Positions 8,675 through 16,914 of a stretch of DNA of 64,000 nt are shown here, piece by piece. The notes under the pieces are model-generated. The model saw nothing but the letters and a program-made list of their open reading frames with translations, ran no database searches and had not been told where the DNA came from. Made by a program: the position numbers and the translations under genes. The DNA comes from Caryophanon tenue. Lineage in GTDB: Bacteria > Bacillota > Bacilli > Bacillales_A > Planococcaceae. The DNA lies in the NCBI RefSeq assembly GCF_001700315.1, contig NZ_MASJ01000023.1, forward strand, positions 62,001-126,000, in the 5' to 3' direction. The first letter of the stretch is position 1. The number at the start of each line of letters is the position of its first letter.

Positions 8675-9357
8675 CGTGTCGTCTGCCCCTTCGTTAGCGT
8701 CAACCATACTTCTTCTAATGTGTCACAATGATGTTGTGCACATAAGTCGGTGACACGTCCTGTCGCAACGATACGACCGTGGTCAATTAAAATAACTTGG
8801 TCTGCAATTTCTTGCGCGAGGCTGAGTAAATGTGTTGAGAATAACACCATTTGGTCGCGTTCCTTTTCCGCTTCTAACAATTGCTTCAGTTTCGCAATCC
8901 AGTATGGGTCAAGTCCATTTGTCGGTTCATCTAAAATATAGCATGTGCTACTTCCCAGTAAGCTTTGTGCTAAATTGAGGCGCTGCCGCATCCCTTTTGA
9001 AAATTGCTTTACCTTCATATGCTTTACTTCTTCTAACCCTACTAGTTGTAACACATGCTGTTGTTTATCGAGTGGGATGCCTTTTAAGCTTCCTAAAAAA
9101 TGCATAATTTCCCGCGCTGTTAATGTATCTGGAAACGATAAATCATCGGGCATATAGCGCACGTCATGTTGGCTACGACTTACAACGCCGCTATCTGGCT
9201 TTAGTAAATGCATCAGCACATTAATAACCGTACTTTTTCCTGCGCCATTTGAGCCAACTAATACCGTAATTTGCCCAGGCTGTAGTGTAAACTGAATATC
9301 AAATATCCCGCGCCCACCCGGAAACACTTTCGTGACGTTCTCAAATGTAATGGTCAT
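8671..9357 (-). CDS. nosF: NosF-type ABC transporter ATPase
   Basis: 228 residues from ATG 9357, which overlaps the nosY stop (ATGA). Walker A GSNGAGKS, signature FSKGMRQRL, Walker B CYILDEPTNGLDP, H-loop STHLL. The gene order NosD-NosL-NosY-NosF assigns it as the ATPase that drives the NosY permease. In nitrous oxide reductase maturation NosDFY supplies sulfur for the copper-sulfide centre. Confidence 0.9.
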   Translation of the reverse strand: MTITFENVTKVFPGGRGIFDIQFTLQPGQITVLVGSNGAGKSTVINVLMHLLKPDSGVVSRSQHDVRYMPDDLSFPDTLTAREIMHFLGSLKGIPLDKQQHVLQLVGLEEVKHMKVKQFSKGMRQRLNLAQSLLGSSTCYILDEPTNGLDPYWIAKLKQLLEAEKERDQMVLFSTHLLSLAQEIADQVILIDHGRIVATGRVTDLCAQHHCDTLEEVWLTLTKGQTTR

Positions 9358-10169
9358 CCTTGCTTCCCTCTCCTTTTTAATACAAATACTGCAAGCGTCA
9401 ATGGCACAACAACCCATAAAACAGAAATCGCAATATAAAATAATGTGCCGAGTGCCGAGCTGTAAAAGGCAGACATGTCATAAAAGGCAGGGCCAAGTAC
9501 AGCCGTTTGGTCGGAAAAGATAAAGTAGCCGTAGCGTACCCATTCAAGCGGGTTTACATGCATTGACACCATCACAAGCTTTTGCAGTACATGTTCGGCA
9601 ATGACTGTGCCAACCGCCATTAACATATACGATGATAATAAGCTGACCAGTGACCAGACACCAAGTCCTAATGCTAGTGCGTGTAAACGTGTACGAGCGA
9701 AGCTGCCAAGCGCGATACTAACCGCGTTAAACATCATGATTAGTAATAACGTAATGCCAATCGCAAATAGCGGTAACGTTAAGCCACCGAAAAAGCTACC
9801 GACAAACAATGCCACCGCATACACAAATACCATAATGCCCGTAAACACACCAACAAGGGCGATATATTTCGTAAAAATATAGTGGCACATTTTCAGTGGA
9901 TAGGTGCGTAGTAGACGTAGCCAGCCACTTTCTTGGTCACTCGCAATATTCATACTGCCAATGGTCAGCATAAACAGCGGGAGTAAAAACAGTAAAATAT
10001 TGAGCAATGAAGCGGTTTGGCGTGTGAAATTGCCGACTTGTGGCACAGCTAAATATTGAATCATTAAAATGGCTGTAAACACAATCGCAAATAGCACTGT
10101 TACAATTTGAATCCAACGACTGCGTACAAGCTGCTTCATTTCAAGCAGTATCATCTGTAACATTCTCAA
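9354..10169 (-). CDS. nosY: NosY-type ABC transporter permease
   Basis: 271 residues if it starts at TTG 10169, which overlaps the nosL stop as TTGA. An ATG six bases further in (10163) is an alternative. Six hydrophobic segments. The family-typical region NIASDQESGWLRLLRTYPL is present between the first and second. It pairs with NosF. It lies between nosL and nosF with four-base overlaps on both sides, which points to tight coupling. Confidence 0.87.
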   Translation of the reverse strand: MRMLQMILLEMKQLVRSRWIQIVTVLFAIVFTAILMIQYLAVPQVGNFTRQTASLLNILLFLLPLFMLTIGSMNIASDQESGWLRLLRTYPLKMCHYIFTKYIALVGVFTGIMVFVYAVALFVGSFFGGLTLPLFAIGITLLLIMMFNAVSIALGSFARTRLHALALGLGVWSLVSLLSSYMLMAVGTVIAEHVLQKLVMVSMHVNPLEWVRYGYFIFSDQTAVLGPAFYDMSAFYSSALGTLFYIAISVLWVVVPLTLAVFVLKRRGKQG

Positions 10170-10621
10170 TGCTCATGAACTCCCCAATTAAATGTCGTTA
10201 AATCCGTGTACGCTAGTAATTCACCGCTCGTTTCGTCGATAAAAGCTTGTGCCGCTTCTTCATTCGCAAATGCAAGCACACCGTAGTTCATCGGTGTCCA
10301 GTGCTCACTATCATATACATAGCTTGCGTCTTGAATATTAAGCCACGCGTTGGATTCAAAATCACGAATATAGCTTGCGCCAATGTTCTCGTCACCATGC
10401 TCCTCTCTATAAGCCATTAAACAACCCATATCATCAAAGACGATCGTATCACCATTTTTCAACACGCTTTGTGCCGCGTAATCCACATGAGTGATACTCA
10501 TATTACAAATGGCGCATATGTCCGTTTCCGCCTGAATTTCTCGTGGTTCATATGTGTCATTACTACATGCACCTAGAAAAATGGCACATGCCGCAATAAA
10601 AGCTACATGTAATTGCTTCAT
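10166..10621 (-). CDS. nosL: NosL copper-binding lipoprotein
   Basis: 151 residues. A lipoprotein signal ends in FLGAC (Cys19). The copper-binding motif CAICNM is at residues 36-41, followed by VFDDMGCLMAY and later PMNYGVLAFANEEAAQAF, all characteristic of NosL. NosL delivers Cu(I) to nitrous oxide reductase. The start codon overlaps the nosD stop as ATGA. A second NosL-like protein is encoded upstream of nosD. Confidence 0.9.
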   Translation of the reverse strand: MKQLHVAFIAACAIFLGACSNDTYEPREIQAETDICAICNMSITHVDYAAQSVLKNGDTIVFDDMGCLMAYREEHGDENIGASYIRDFESNAWLNIQDASYVYDSEHWTPMNYGVLAFANEEAAQAFIDETSGELLAYTDLTTFNWGVHEH

Positions 10622-11922
10622 CCTAATTTTCTCCTTGCTATCCAGAGTGCACCGATAAGGCTTGCACTGATGAGTAATTGTCCGGTCTTCATGTCAAATT
10701 GTAAATGTCGTTCTGTTGTAGCAATGCGCGGCGACGTATCAACAACGCCTGTTGCTTGTTCGGCACTTTCCATCATATCGAGCACAACAACACTTGGGGA
10801 TCCCATAAAATATTGGTACACGGGTTTGCGTACCATCCATTGTCCGAACGCATTTGCAGCTGCATACGTAGTGTCACCAATGCCATCGCCGTCATAATCT
10901 CGCCCGTCGTAGTCATCGTAAACATTGCTCGTTAACGTAAAGCCTTCTGCATCAGTACGACTTGTTAAAATATTGCCAGCAAACTCATTGTGTTCAACCA
11001 CTAAGCTTGGTGAACGTTCTACTTGTAGCGCTGTCCCGTTCGCTGTAAATATATTATTAAACACGCGCATATTTTTTACTTGTTGAATATCCATCGCTGT
11101 CATATTTTCAGCGAGCTCATTGTCACGAAACACGACATGCCGTAAATCATAAGCATACACTCCTAAACTATTTAACGAATGATTTTCGAGCACGCGGTTA
11201 CGTTCAATCATAATGTCTTCTGCAACCATCACCATAAAGCCTGTCATATTATTGACAAGTGTATTGTCGTGCAATCGCACATGGTCGCTATACATCATAT
11301 GCATCGCGTAACGACTATTTTCGACATGGCTATTTGTTAACGTCACACCATAAGTCGATTCCAAATAAAAGCCGTCCATCACATTTCGAATGTCGCTCGC
11401 ATTCGCCGTAAAATGCTTTGATTTAAACACCGCCACTGCGTGTTGCTTCTCTGAAAAATGCCCGTCCTCTCCCGTCACACGTAAACGCTCAAACGTCAGG
11501 TCGCTGCTCTCAGTCACATAAATACCGCCGCTAACTTGCTCGATATGAACATCTTCCAATATGACGCGTGATGCCTTTTCAATAAACATCGCTTGCTTTC
11601 CTTCAATCGACACATTTTTTAGCGTTACATCCTCTGTATCACTAATAATGAGTACTGTTTCAAGGGAATGGAGCGCTGTCCCCTGTTGCCCAATAATCGT
11701 AATCGGCTTTGTGATCATAAATGTGCCACGGTACACGCGGTCTTCTAAATACAATGTCCCACCTGCTTCTGTGTCATCAATTAAGCCCTGTAATGTGTTT
11801 TTCCCAAACTTCATCACTTTCTTTTCAGGAATCGGCAATGCTTCATGAACATGTGCCCTCACAGAATACGTCGGTACAAGAACGAGACATACCATTACGA
11901 ACACGACTATCCATCTTTTCAT
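10618..11922 (-). CDS. nosD: NosD-type right-handed beta-helix protein
   Basis: 434 residues with an N-terminal signal peptide (about residues 1-23). Long parallel beta-helix rungs follow with many Asn/Asp turns (for example LKNVSIEG, LTNSHVENS, FRDNELAEN, VEHNEFAGN). A C-terminal hydrophobic segment follows (LLISASLIGALWIARR). NosD acts with NosF and NosY outside the membrane in assembly of the copper-sulfide site of NosZ. It follows the larger NosL-like gene by 11 bases. Confidence 0.9.
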   Translation of the reverse strand: MKRWIVVFVMVCLVLVPTYSVRAHVHEALPIPEKKVMKFGKNTLQGLIDDTEAGGTLYLEDRVYRGTFMITKPITIIGQQGTALHSLETVLIISDTEDVTLKNVSIEGKQAMFIEKASRVILEDVHIEQVSGGIYVTESSDLTFERLRVTGEDGHFSEKQHAVAVFKSKHFTANASDIRNVMDGFYLESTYGVTLTNSHVENSRYAMHMMYSDHVRLHDNTLVNNMTGFMVMVAEDIMIERNRVLENHSLNSLGVYAYDLRHVVFRDNELAENMTAMDIQQVKNMRVFNNIFTANGTALQVERSPSLVVEHNEFAGNILTSRTDAEGFTLTSNVYDDYDGRDYDGDGIGDTTYAAANAFGQWMVRKPVYQYFMGSPSVVVLDMMESAEQATGVVDTSPRIATTERHLQFDMKTGQLLISASLIGALWIARRKLG

Positions 11923-11933
11923 TGATCTGTCAC

Positions 11934-12554
11934 CTATTCTTCGTGGCTGTCTTCAGTTATCATCTGACCGTGTGTATGGTCGTCACCTTGATGTGCTTGC
12001 TTTTTTTGATGGCGCTCAATGGCGTCTTGACGAATAGCGTCGATTGCGACAATTTCGCTACCTGCGTGCGCATCCATATAGGCTTGGGCATCTTCTTCAT
12101 ATTTAAAGAAAATATAACCCCAGTTCATCGGGGATTGTAAGTCTGTCTTAACAGCAATGGCTTCGTCTACGTTAAACCAGTTTAACGTGTAATAATCCCG
12201 TACAAATTTTTCATTTTCGACCTCATGCACATACTCATCATTTAACAAGCAACCAATATCGTCATAAAACACAACCTCGCCATTTTCACGTACTGCTTGT
12301 GCAGAAAACACACCTTGCTCATCATCCTTCATATGCACTTTCATATTGCACATAAAGCATGTTGTATTTTCAGCCGGCTCACCTAGACGTTCATCGACTA
12401 CCCACACACGCTCAGTTGTCACTTCTTTTTGTTCCATTGTTAGTTGCTCGACAGCTGGTTTTTCGGTGTTAACTTCTGGTTCTGTTGTTTGCTGTTCATT
12501 GCACCCGTATAACATCAGCATCATTACTGGTGCAGCTACCCATAGTTTTTTCAT
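11934..12554 (-). CDS. Second NosL-like lipoprotein with His-rich tail
   Basis: 206 residues. The lipobox ends at Cys18 (MLYGC). An acidic linker follows, then a NosL-type domain with CFMCNM (Cys66, Cys69), VFYDDIGCLL and SPMNWGYIFFKYEEDAQAYMDAH. The tail is rich in His, Asp and Glu (GDDHTHG, EDSHEE), which would add copper ligands. It is the first gene of the operon, with AAAGGAG ten bases before ATG. It is longer than the NosL encoded two genes on, and the two share the same motifs, so they look like diverged paralogues with separate duties. Confidence 0.85.
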   Translation of the reverse strand: MKKLWVAAPVMMLMLYGCNEQQTTEPEVNTEKPAVEQLTMEQKEVTTERVWVVDERLGEPAENTTCFMCNMKVHMKDDEQGVFSAQAVRENGEVVFYDDIGCLLNDEYVHEVENEKFVRDYYTLNWFNVDEAIAVKTDLQSPMNWGYIFFKYEEDAQAYMDAHAGSEIVAIDAIRQDAIERHQKKQAHQGDDHTHGQMITEDSHEE

Positions 12555-12601
12555 CTGTTTTAAACTCCTTTATCATGTAGTACGTTTGTTTTCACTTCCT
12601 T

Positions 12602-12633
12602 AGTATAAAAAACAATTGTGAGGGAATCGTGAG
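12602..12633 (-). promoter_or_regulatory. nos operon promoter with 11-bp spaced direct repeat
   Basis: On the minus strand a -10 TATACT (12602-12607) has no good -35. In its place are two direct repeats, seen on the plus strand as ATTGTGAG (12615-12622) and ATCGTGAG (12626-12633), starting 11 bases apart. An 11-bp repeat at the -35 is the usual layout for OmpR/PhoB-class activators, ResD among them. The regulator is inferred. Confidence 0.4.
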
Positions 12634-12742
12634 TTTGCCGTGGCAGTTTTTTGGCAAAATTATGAACTGCTCGTTACACAATTTAGTACGAAATTCGCCA
12701 TAATGACCAATTTATTTTTATTTAATAACAATAAAAGTCGGA

Positions 12743-12817
12743 TAATGTCTCATTAGAAGTTGTCTTTAAGTGAAACAAAGTCTAAAAAATCACCTTCCCT
12801 CCGACCTAATGTCTCAT
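12743..12817. repeat. Short direct repeat in nos/lipoprotein intergenic region
   Basis: The 11-mer TAATGTCTCAT occurs at 12743-12753 and again at 12807-12817, each preceded by TCGGA or TCCGACC. It lies in the 372-bp gap between divergent genes (12555-12926), 110-185 bases upstream of the lipoprotein start. It may be a binding site for an unknown regulator. Besides this and the nos promoter I see nothing else in the gap. Confidence 0.35.
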
Positions 12818-12926
12818 AAAAAACACTAATTTTCTCAAAGTTTCCTTGTAAAGACACCCTTTTTACCATTATGATGGAATAAGATACATTTTTATTTTTA
12901 AATACATAATGTTAGGGGACTGGATA

Positions 12927-13439
12927 ATGAAAAAACGGACACTTTCGATGTTGTTTGCATCTGCATTAGTACTAGCTGCATGTAATGCAACGGACGATAA
13001 AGAGCAAGCTGAAGAAACAGCAGAGGAAACGACAGAAGAAACAGCAACTGCCTCAACATATGAAGTCTTCACACTAACAGAAGACGCGGCTGACGTAACA
13101 AGTAAATCAGTGGAATACTCAGCAGACAAAGATGGCAATTTAGCGAAGTTTTTATTAACGCAAATTGGCCTTGAAGGTGTTGTGAATAGCACATCCTTCT
13201 CAGAAGACGGCAAAACATTAATTGTAGACTTCTATGAAAAAGGTATCACGAAAGACCAAGAAACCATTACAGGCCCTGCAGCAGCTTCATTTGCTGAACC
13301 AATTAAAGCAACATTATTTACAAATATGCCAGACTTACAGCAAATTGCGTATACAGCAGATGGTCAACCGACAGACGGCTGGTCAGACTTAACATTAGCA
13401 GAAGTAACGCGCGCTGAATGGGAAGCAACACAACAATAA
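12927..13439 (+). CDS. Lipoprotein with GerMN-like domain
   Basis: 170 residues from ATG 12927, with GGGGA seven bases upstream. A lipobox ends at Cys19 (LVLAAC). A Glu/Thr-rich linker follows (EETAEETTEETATAS). The globular part contains LAKFLLTQI, LIVDFYEKGI, AEPIKATLFTNMPDLQQIAYTADGQ, a pattern like the GerMN domain found in spore germination and surface lipoproteins. The function is unknown. It is monocistronic and divergent from the nos operon. Confidence 0.7.
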   Translation: MKKRTLSMLFASALVLAACNATDDKEQAEETAEETTEETATASTYEVFTLTEDAADVTSKSVEYSADKDGNLAKFLLTQIGLEGVVNSTSFSEDGKTLIVDFYEKGITKDQETITGPAAASFAEPIKATLFTNMPDLQQIAYTADGQPTDGWSDLTLAEVTRAEWEATQQ

Positions 13440-13446
13440 CAACGAC

Positions 13447-13486
13447 AACACCCCCTGTGAGCCTTTATTGGTTCGCAGGGGGTGTT
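13447..13486 (+). terminator. Hairpin after lipoprotein gene
   Basis: A GC-rich stem, AACACCCCCTG with CAGGGGGTGTT, extends by GCC/GGT pairs to a short loop. There is no long T-run after it, so termination may be partial or read through into ywbE. Confidence 0.65.
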
Positions 13487-13519
13487 ATGGTATACTAAGC
13501 GTCACAGGAGTTGAAATTC

Positions 13520-13720
13520 ATGAATGGCAAAAACCGCAAAGATGTTTATCCAGGACTAGAGGTAGACATCATTTTAAAACAGCATCAGCGCAGTGGTGTG
13601 CGTACAAAAGGCATCGTGAAAGACCTTTTAACAAATAGCGCTTCACACCCACACGGCATTAAAGTTCGCCTCACAGACGGTCAAGTAGGCCGCGTGTGCG
13701 AAACATTTCCAAAAGTTTAG
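13520..13720 (+). CDS. ywbE: YwbE family protein
   Basis: 66 residues, the normal length. The sequence matches the small conserved YwbE (DUF2196) family: YPGLEVDIILKQHQRSG, GIVKDLLTNSASHPHGIKVRL and TDGQVGRV. The ATG at 13520 has AGGAG nine bases upstream; a TTG nine bases earlier is in frame but overlaps that site. The function is unknown; it looks like a small beta-barrel (KOW-like) fold. Confidence 0.9.
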   Translation: MNGKNRKDVYPGLEVDIILKQHQRSGVRTKGIVKDLLTNSASHPHGIKVRLTDGQVGRVCETFPKV

Positions 13721-13731
13721 CTGATACACAT

Positions 13732-13776
13732 ACACTAAAAGCCACCAACTGATAATCAGTTGGTGGCTTTTAGTGT
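13732..13776. terminator. Bidirectional terminator after ywbE
   Basis: A perfect 21-base inverted repeat (13732-13752 and 13756-13776, arms starting ACACTAAAAGCCACC) has a 3-base loop. It separates ywbE from the convergent small genes on the minus strand. Confidence 0.8.
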
Positions 13777-13802
13777 TCTTCCTTTGACTCACGTACACGT
13801 CG

Positions 13803-14085
13803 CTACTTTCTCTGCTCGGTCAAATAGGCTCGCATATCCTCTGGCAATTCCTCAATCGCAATAATGTTCATTTTCCTTGTCCCTGGTGTCGTCTCAACGA
13901 CATACGCTTTCTCATCAAATTCAAGCACCGTAAATTGTGAAACGGCTTGCACATCAAAATGCTCCTGTATATAGGCGATATGCTTGCATAAGCGCAACGG
14001 AGTTTGATGGATTTGTCAGAAGCCAATAGACAAGTGGTGCACCTACAATGAGTAACGCCATACTAATCACCGTCACTTTTTTCAT
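13803..14085 (-). pseudogene. Small membrane-anchored protein, apparently frameshifted
   Basis: A perfect start (AGGAGG, seven bases, ATG 14085) opens a frame with a signal-anchor (MKKVTVISMALLIVGAPLVY), which ends at 13954-13956 after 43 codons. A second frame, open from about 14020 to 13803, carries a folded-looking domain (FTVLEFDEKAYVVETTPG, IIAIEELPEDMRAYLTEQ) but has only a TTG and no ribosome site. The two halves overlap by about 65 bases and would make one anchored protein of about 93 residues if joined by a one-base shift. It could be a mutation, a sequencing error or a programmed shift. Confidence 0.45.
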
Positions 14086-14103
14086 TCGCCTACCTCCTCT
14101 GGC

Positions 14104-14268
14104 TTACTTCTCTAATGCGTGGCAAAAGTCAATAAATTTCTTCGCTTGAATTAAGGACATGCCTGTTTGTTGACGCACAAATTTCACCGCTTGGATGTCA
14201 CCAGCTGTCTTCATTTTGTCTTTCACAGCACAAATGAAATTCGCGTGGTAAATCTCTTCATAGTTCAT
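14104..14268 (-). CDS. Small protein like the L7/L12 C-terminal domain
   Basis: 54 residues from ATG 14268 with GAGGAG ten bases upstream. The core VKFVRQQTGMSLIQAKKFID follows the helix pattern of the ribosomal L7/L12 C-terminal domain (VR..TGLGLKEAK..VD), which occurs as stand-alone small proteins in Bacillales. The start lies inside the end of the DUF1835 gene (11 bases of overlap), so it is probably translated with it. The role is not known. Confidence 0.65.
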   Translation of the reverse strand: MNYEEIYHANFICAVKDKMKTAGDIQAVKFVRQQTGMSLIQAKKFIDFCHALEK

Positions 14269-15301
14269 ATGTTGTTCGCTCCTCTTTACATCGTAATTGA
14301 ATATGGTCATACTGCATAGCTGTTGGTATTCCCTCCATTTGTAACACGCCGTCTATCACAAGGCGAATGATGCGAGCATATATAAATTGGTCGCCAATAG
14401 GCTCTTCTAAATGCCCGATTACTTCGCCAATTACTCTCGCTACCTTAATCGACGTAGCATATCCGTTTTCTGCGAGGCTTTCTTGAACGACCTCTAAAAT
14501 ATACGCATCATAGTAGCTTTCTGGTACAGTCGCAATTGTAGCGTTTTGCCAAATGCGTAATGTATGTGGCCCTTCACTTAGCGTTTGCCACTGTTCGATA
14601 AGCTGATGGCGCTCTGCTTGTGACAATAGATATGCGCTTTCGACACTTGTATACATTCGCGCAAGCTGCACAGCAGATAGCTCTCCCATATGACGCGGCG
14701 TGAACGCGGTATTTTCATAAACCGCTTCATACGCTTTGTTAATGTTCATCACACGCAGCTCATTCTTTTTATCGTGTAACAGTGACAGTACAAAACGGAA
14801 GCCTGTTTGCTCATGCCCATTGTCGCCTGCCCAGATGATAACGCAGTGATTCGACGGAATATTACGAATTTTATTCACCGTATCGTGCATCTTTTCTGTA
14901 TATGTAAAGTGTTCATCGTCATCCATTGAAAAATGATTAGCGAGCCACGCATAACGTTCCGCTATCCCGCTTCTACTTTCCAAATGACGCAGTGGACCAG
15001 CTGACCACGCATCGGAAAGAACAATGATTTGCTCATAGTTACCCGCTTCACGTAACGCAATCTTTAAGCTACCTGCTGCTGCGTCACTAAACACAATATG
15101 CGTAATATGTGCCTCTGTTTGTGCTGTACGTGCTTGCTGTTGCTGTGATGCAACGAGCGCATCATATGTACGCTGGGTTTGTAAATAAAATTGCTCCGCT
15201 GTATAGCCATTGTCCTCGGCAACGAGTTGTAGTTGCACAAACTGCTGAAGCAATAAAGCACGTACTTCCTCCTCTTCTAATTGGTGAATCAATTGTTTCA
15301 T
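14258..15301 (-). CDS. DUF1835/DUF3658 domain protein
   Basis: 347 residues from ATG 15301. The N-terminal domain (about residues 65-190) has ITHIVFSDAAAGSLKIAL and SDAWSAGPLRHL, the DUF1835 signature. The C-terminal domain has the DUF3658 pattern (ARVIGEVIGHLEEPIGDQFIYARIIRLVIDGVL). The function of this Bacillales family is unknown. The ribosome site before 15301 is weak, and a TTG at 15313 is the only nearby alternative. It is followed by the L7/L12-like gene with overlap. Confidence 0.8.
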   Translation of the reverse strand: MKQLIHQLEEEEVRALLLQQFVQLQLVAEDNGYTAEQFYLQTQRTYDALVASQQQQARTAQTEAHITHIVFSDAAAGSLKIALREAGNYEQIIVLSDAWSAGPLRHLESRSGIAERYAWLANHFSMDDDEHFTYTEKMHDTVNKIRNIPSNHCVIIWAGDNGHEQTGFRFVLSLLHDKKNELRVMNINKAYEAVYENTAFTPRHMGELSAVQLARMYTSVESAYLLSQAERHQLIEQWQTLSEGPHTLRIWQNATIATVPESYYDAYILEVVQESLAENGYATSIKVARVIGEVIGHLEEPIGDQFIYARIIRLVIDGVLQMEGIPTAMQYDHIQLRCKEERTTYEL

Positions 15302-15343
15302 CGCGTGTACCAATTACAAAACAACCTTTCATCTTTATTATAC

Positions 15344-15384
15344 AGAAAAAAGCACATGCAAAATGTTCAATTTCGCATGTGCTT
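15344..15384 (-). terminator. Intrinsic terminator after brnQ
   Basis: On the minus strand, AAGCACATGC and GCATGTGCTT form a perfect 10-base stem followed by a TTTTTT run at 15345-15350. It lies just after the brnQ stop. Confidence 0.85.
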
Positions 15385-15392
15385 GTCATGTA

Positions 15393-16724
15393 TTATTTTC
15401 GTCCTACGATATAGCCAATGACTGCTCCAATAATGGCAGGCACAATCCAGCCAAGACCAATAGAATACAGTGGTAGCACATTGGCATAAAATTGTGCAAT
15501 GGTATTAAAGAGCCCCACATCCACACCTGAAACGCTCGCTTTTAACGCGTTGTAGCCATCAATGACACTAATGAAAAATGTTACGGTCATTGCCCCGACA
15601 TACACCGACTGTTTATGCTGGAAGAGCGGTGAGCATAGCGCGACTAAAATCAGTACAATCGCTAATGGATATAAGAACATTAGTACCGGCACCGCAAACG
15701 TAATAATATTTGTTAAGCCGACATTCGCAATCGCAAATGATACGACACAAAGTGCGAATACAAATGCTTTATACGGTACTTTTGGGAACACGTCATGGAA
15801 AAACTCACTACATGCGGTAATTAGCCCGATGCTCGTTTTTAAACACGCTAATACGATAATAAAAGCAAGTAATACCGCACCAAATGAGCCAAAATAATGC
15901 TCAGCCACTGCGGCGAAAATTAAACCGCCGTTATCAAATGTGCCAACAGCTTGAATGCTTGACGCGCCCATATACGTAATTAAGCCGTAAATGACCGCCA
16001 TTAAAATCATGGCAAAGCTGCCCGCTTTCCATGTCGCTTTAGCAATTTCTTTTTTATCCGTAACACCTGCACGCTGAATCGCATGAATAACGATAATTCC
16101 AAATGCTAGCGACGCAAGCGCATCCATCGTATTATAGCCTTCTTTAAAGCCTGTCACAAATGCTTCATTTATATACATACCTTGTGGGGCTTCAAACGCA
16201 CCCATTGGCTTGAATACACTAATGGCAATTAGCACAAATAAGAACATTAAAAATGCCGGCGTTAAATATTTACCGATAATGTCCATAATCTTCGCTGGGT
16301 TCAGTGAGAAATAATACACAATCGCAAAGAATACAAAGCTAAATAACGCTAAATAAAGTGTCACTTGCTCCGGTGCTAAAAACGGTTCAAAGCCGACAAC
16401 GAATGGTACGGTTGCAGTACGTGGAATCGCAAAGAACGGTCCAATTGTTAAATATAGTGCCATCGCAAACACGACACCAAATAACGGATGCACACGACTT
16501 GCTAAATCGCGTAAGCCTGTACTCCCCGATAATCCAATCGCTAAAATACCTAAAAACGGCAAGCCAATTGCCGTCACTAAAAAGCCTACTAACGCAAGCC
16601 AGAAGTTTGTCCCTGCAAGCTGTCCAAGCTGCATCGGGAAAATTAAGTTACCTGCGCCAAAAAATAAGCCAAATAACATTGTGCCAATAACGGCATACTG
16701 TGAAAATGAAAGTTTTGCTTGCAT
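15393..16724 (-). CDS. brnQ: Branched-chain amino-acid carrier BrnQ (LIVCS family)
   Basis: 443 residues with about twelve membrane segments. The start AVIGTMLFGLFFGAGNLIFPMQLGQLAG is the conserved BrnQ opening. Later blocks (GYNTMDALASLAFGIIVI and YFGSFGAVLLAFIIVLACLKTSIGLI) also match. It would import Leu, Ile and Val by sodium or proton symport. GGAG precedes the ATG. No T-box-like leader is visible in the 190-bp region shared with the divergent UMF1 gene. Confidence 0.95.
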   Translation of the reverse strand: MQAKLSFSQYAVIGTMLFGLFFGAGNLIFPMQLGQLAGTNFWLALVGFLVTAIGLPFLGILAIGLSGSTGLRDLASRVHPLFGVVFAMALYLTIGPFFAIPRTATVPFVVGFEPFLAPEQVTLYLALFSFVFFAIVYYFSLNPAKIMDIIGKYLTPAFLMFLFVLIAISVFKPMGAFEAPQGMYINEAFVTGFKEGYNTMDALASLAFGIIVIHAIQRAGVTDKKEIAKATWKAGSFAMILMAVIYGLITYMGASSIQAVGTFDNGGLIFAAVAEHYFGSFGAVLLAFIIVLACLKTSIGLITACSEFFHDVFPKVPYKAFVFALCVVSFAIANVGLTNIITFAVPVLMFLYPLAIVLILVALCSPLFQHKQSVYVGAMTVTFFISVIDGYNALKASVSGVDVGLFNTIAQFYANVLPLYSIGLGWIVPAIIGAVIGYIVGRK

Positions 16725-16914
16725 ACTACGTCTCCTCTAGTTGTCAAAAAACATAGTTTCTATCATAACAGGTAATTCACATGCCGACTATATATAATTT
16801 CACAATAATAATACATCTGACTATTTTTGTGGAATAACTTTACAGAAAATTGACAAAATAACGAAACTAAAATGATATAATAACATCAACCTATACAGAT
16901 AGAGGAGGATACAT

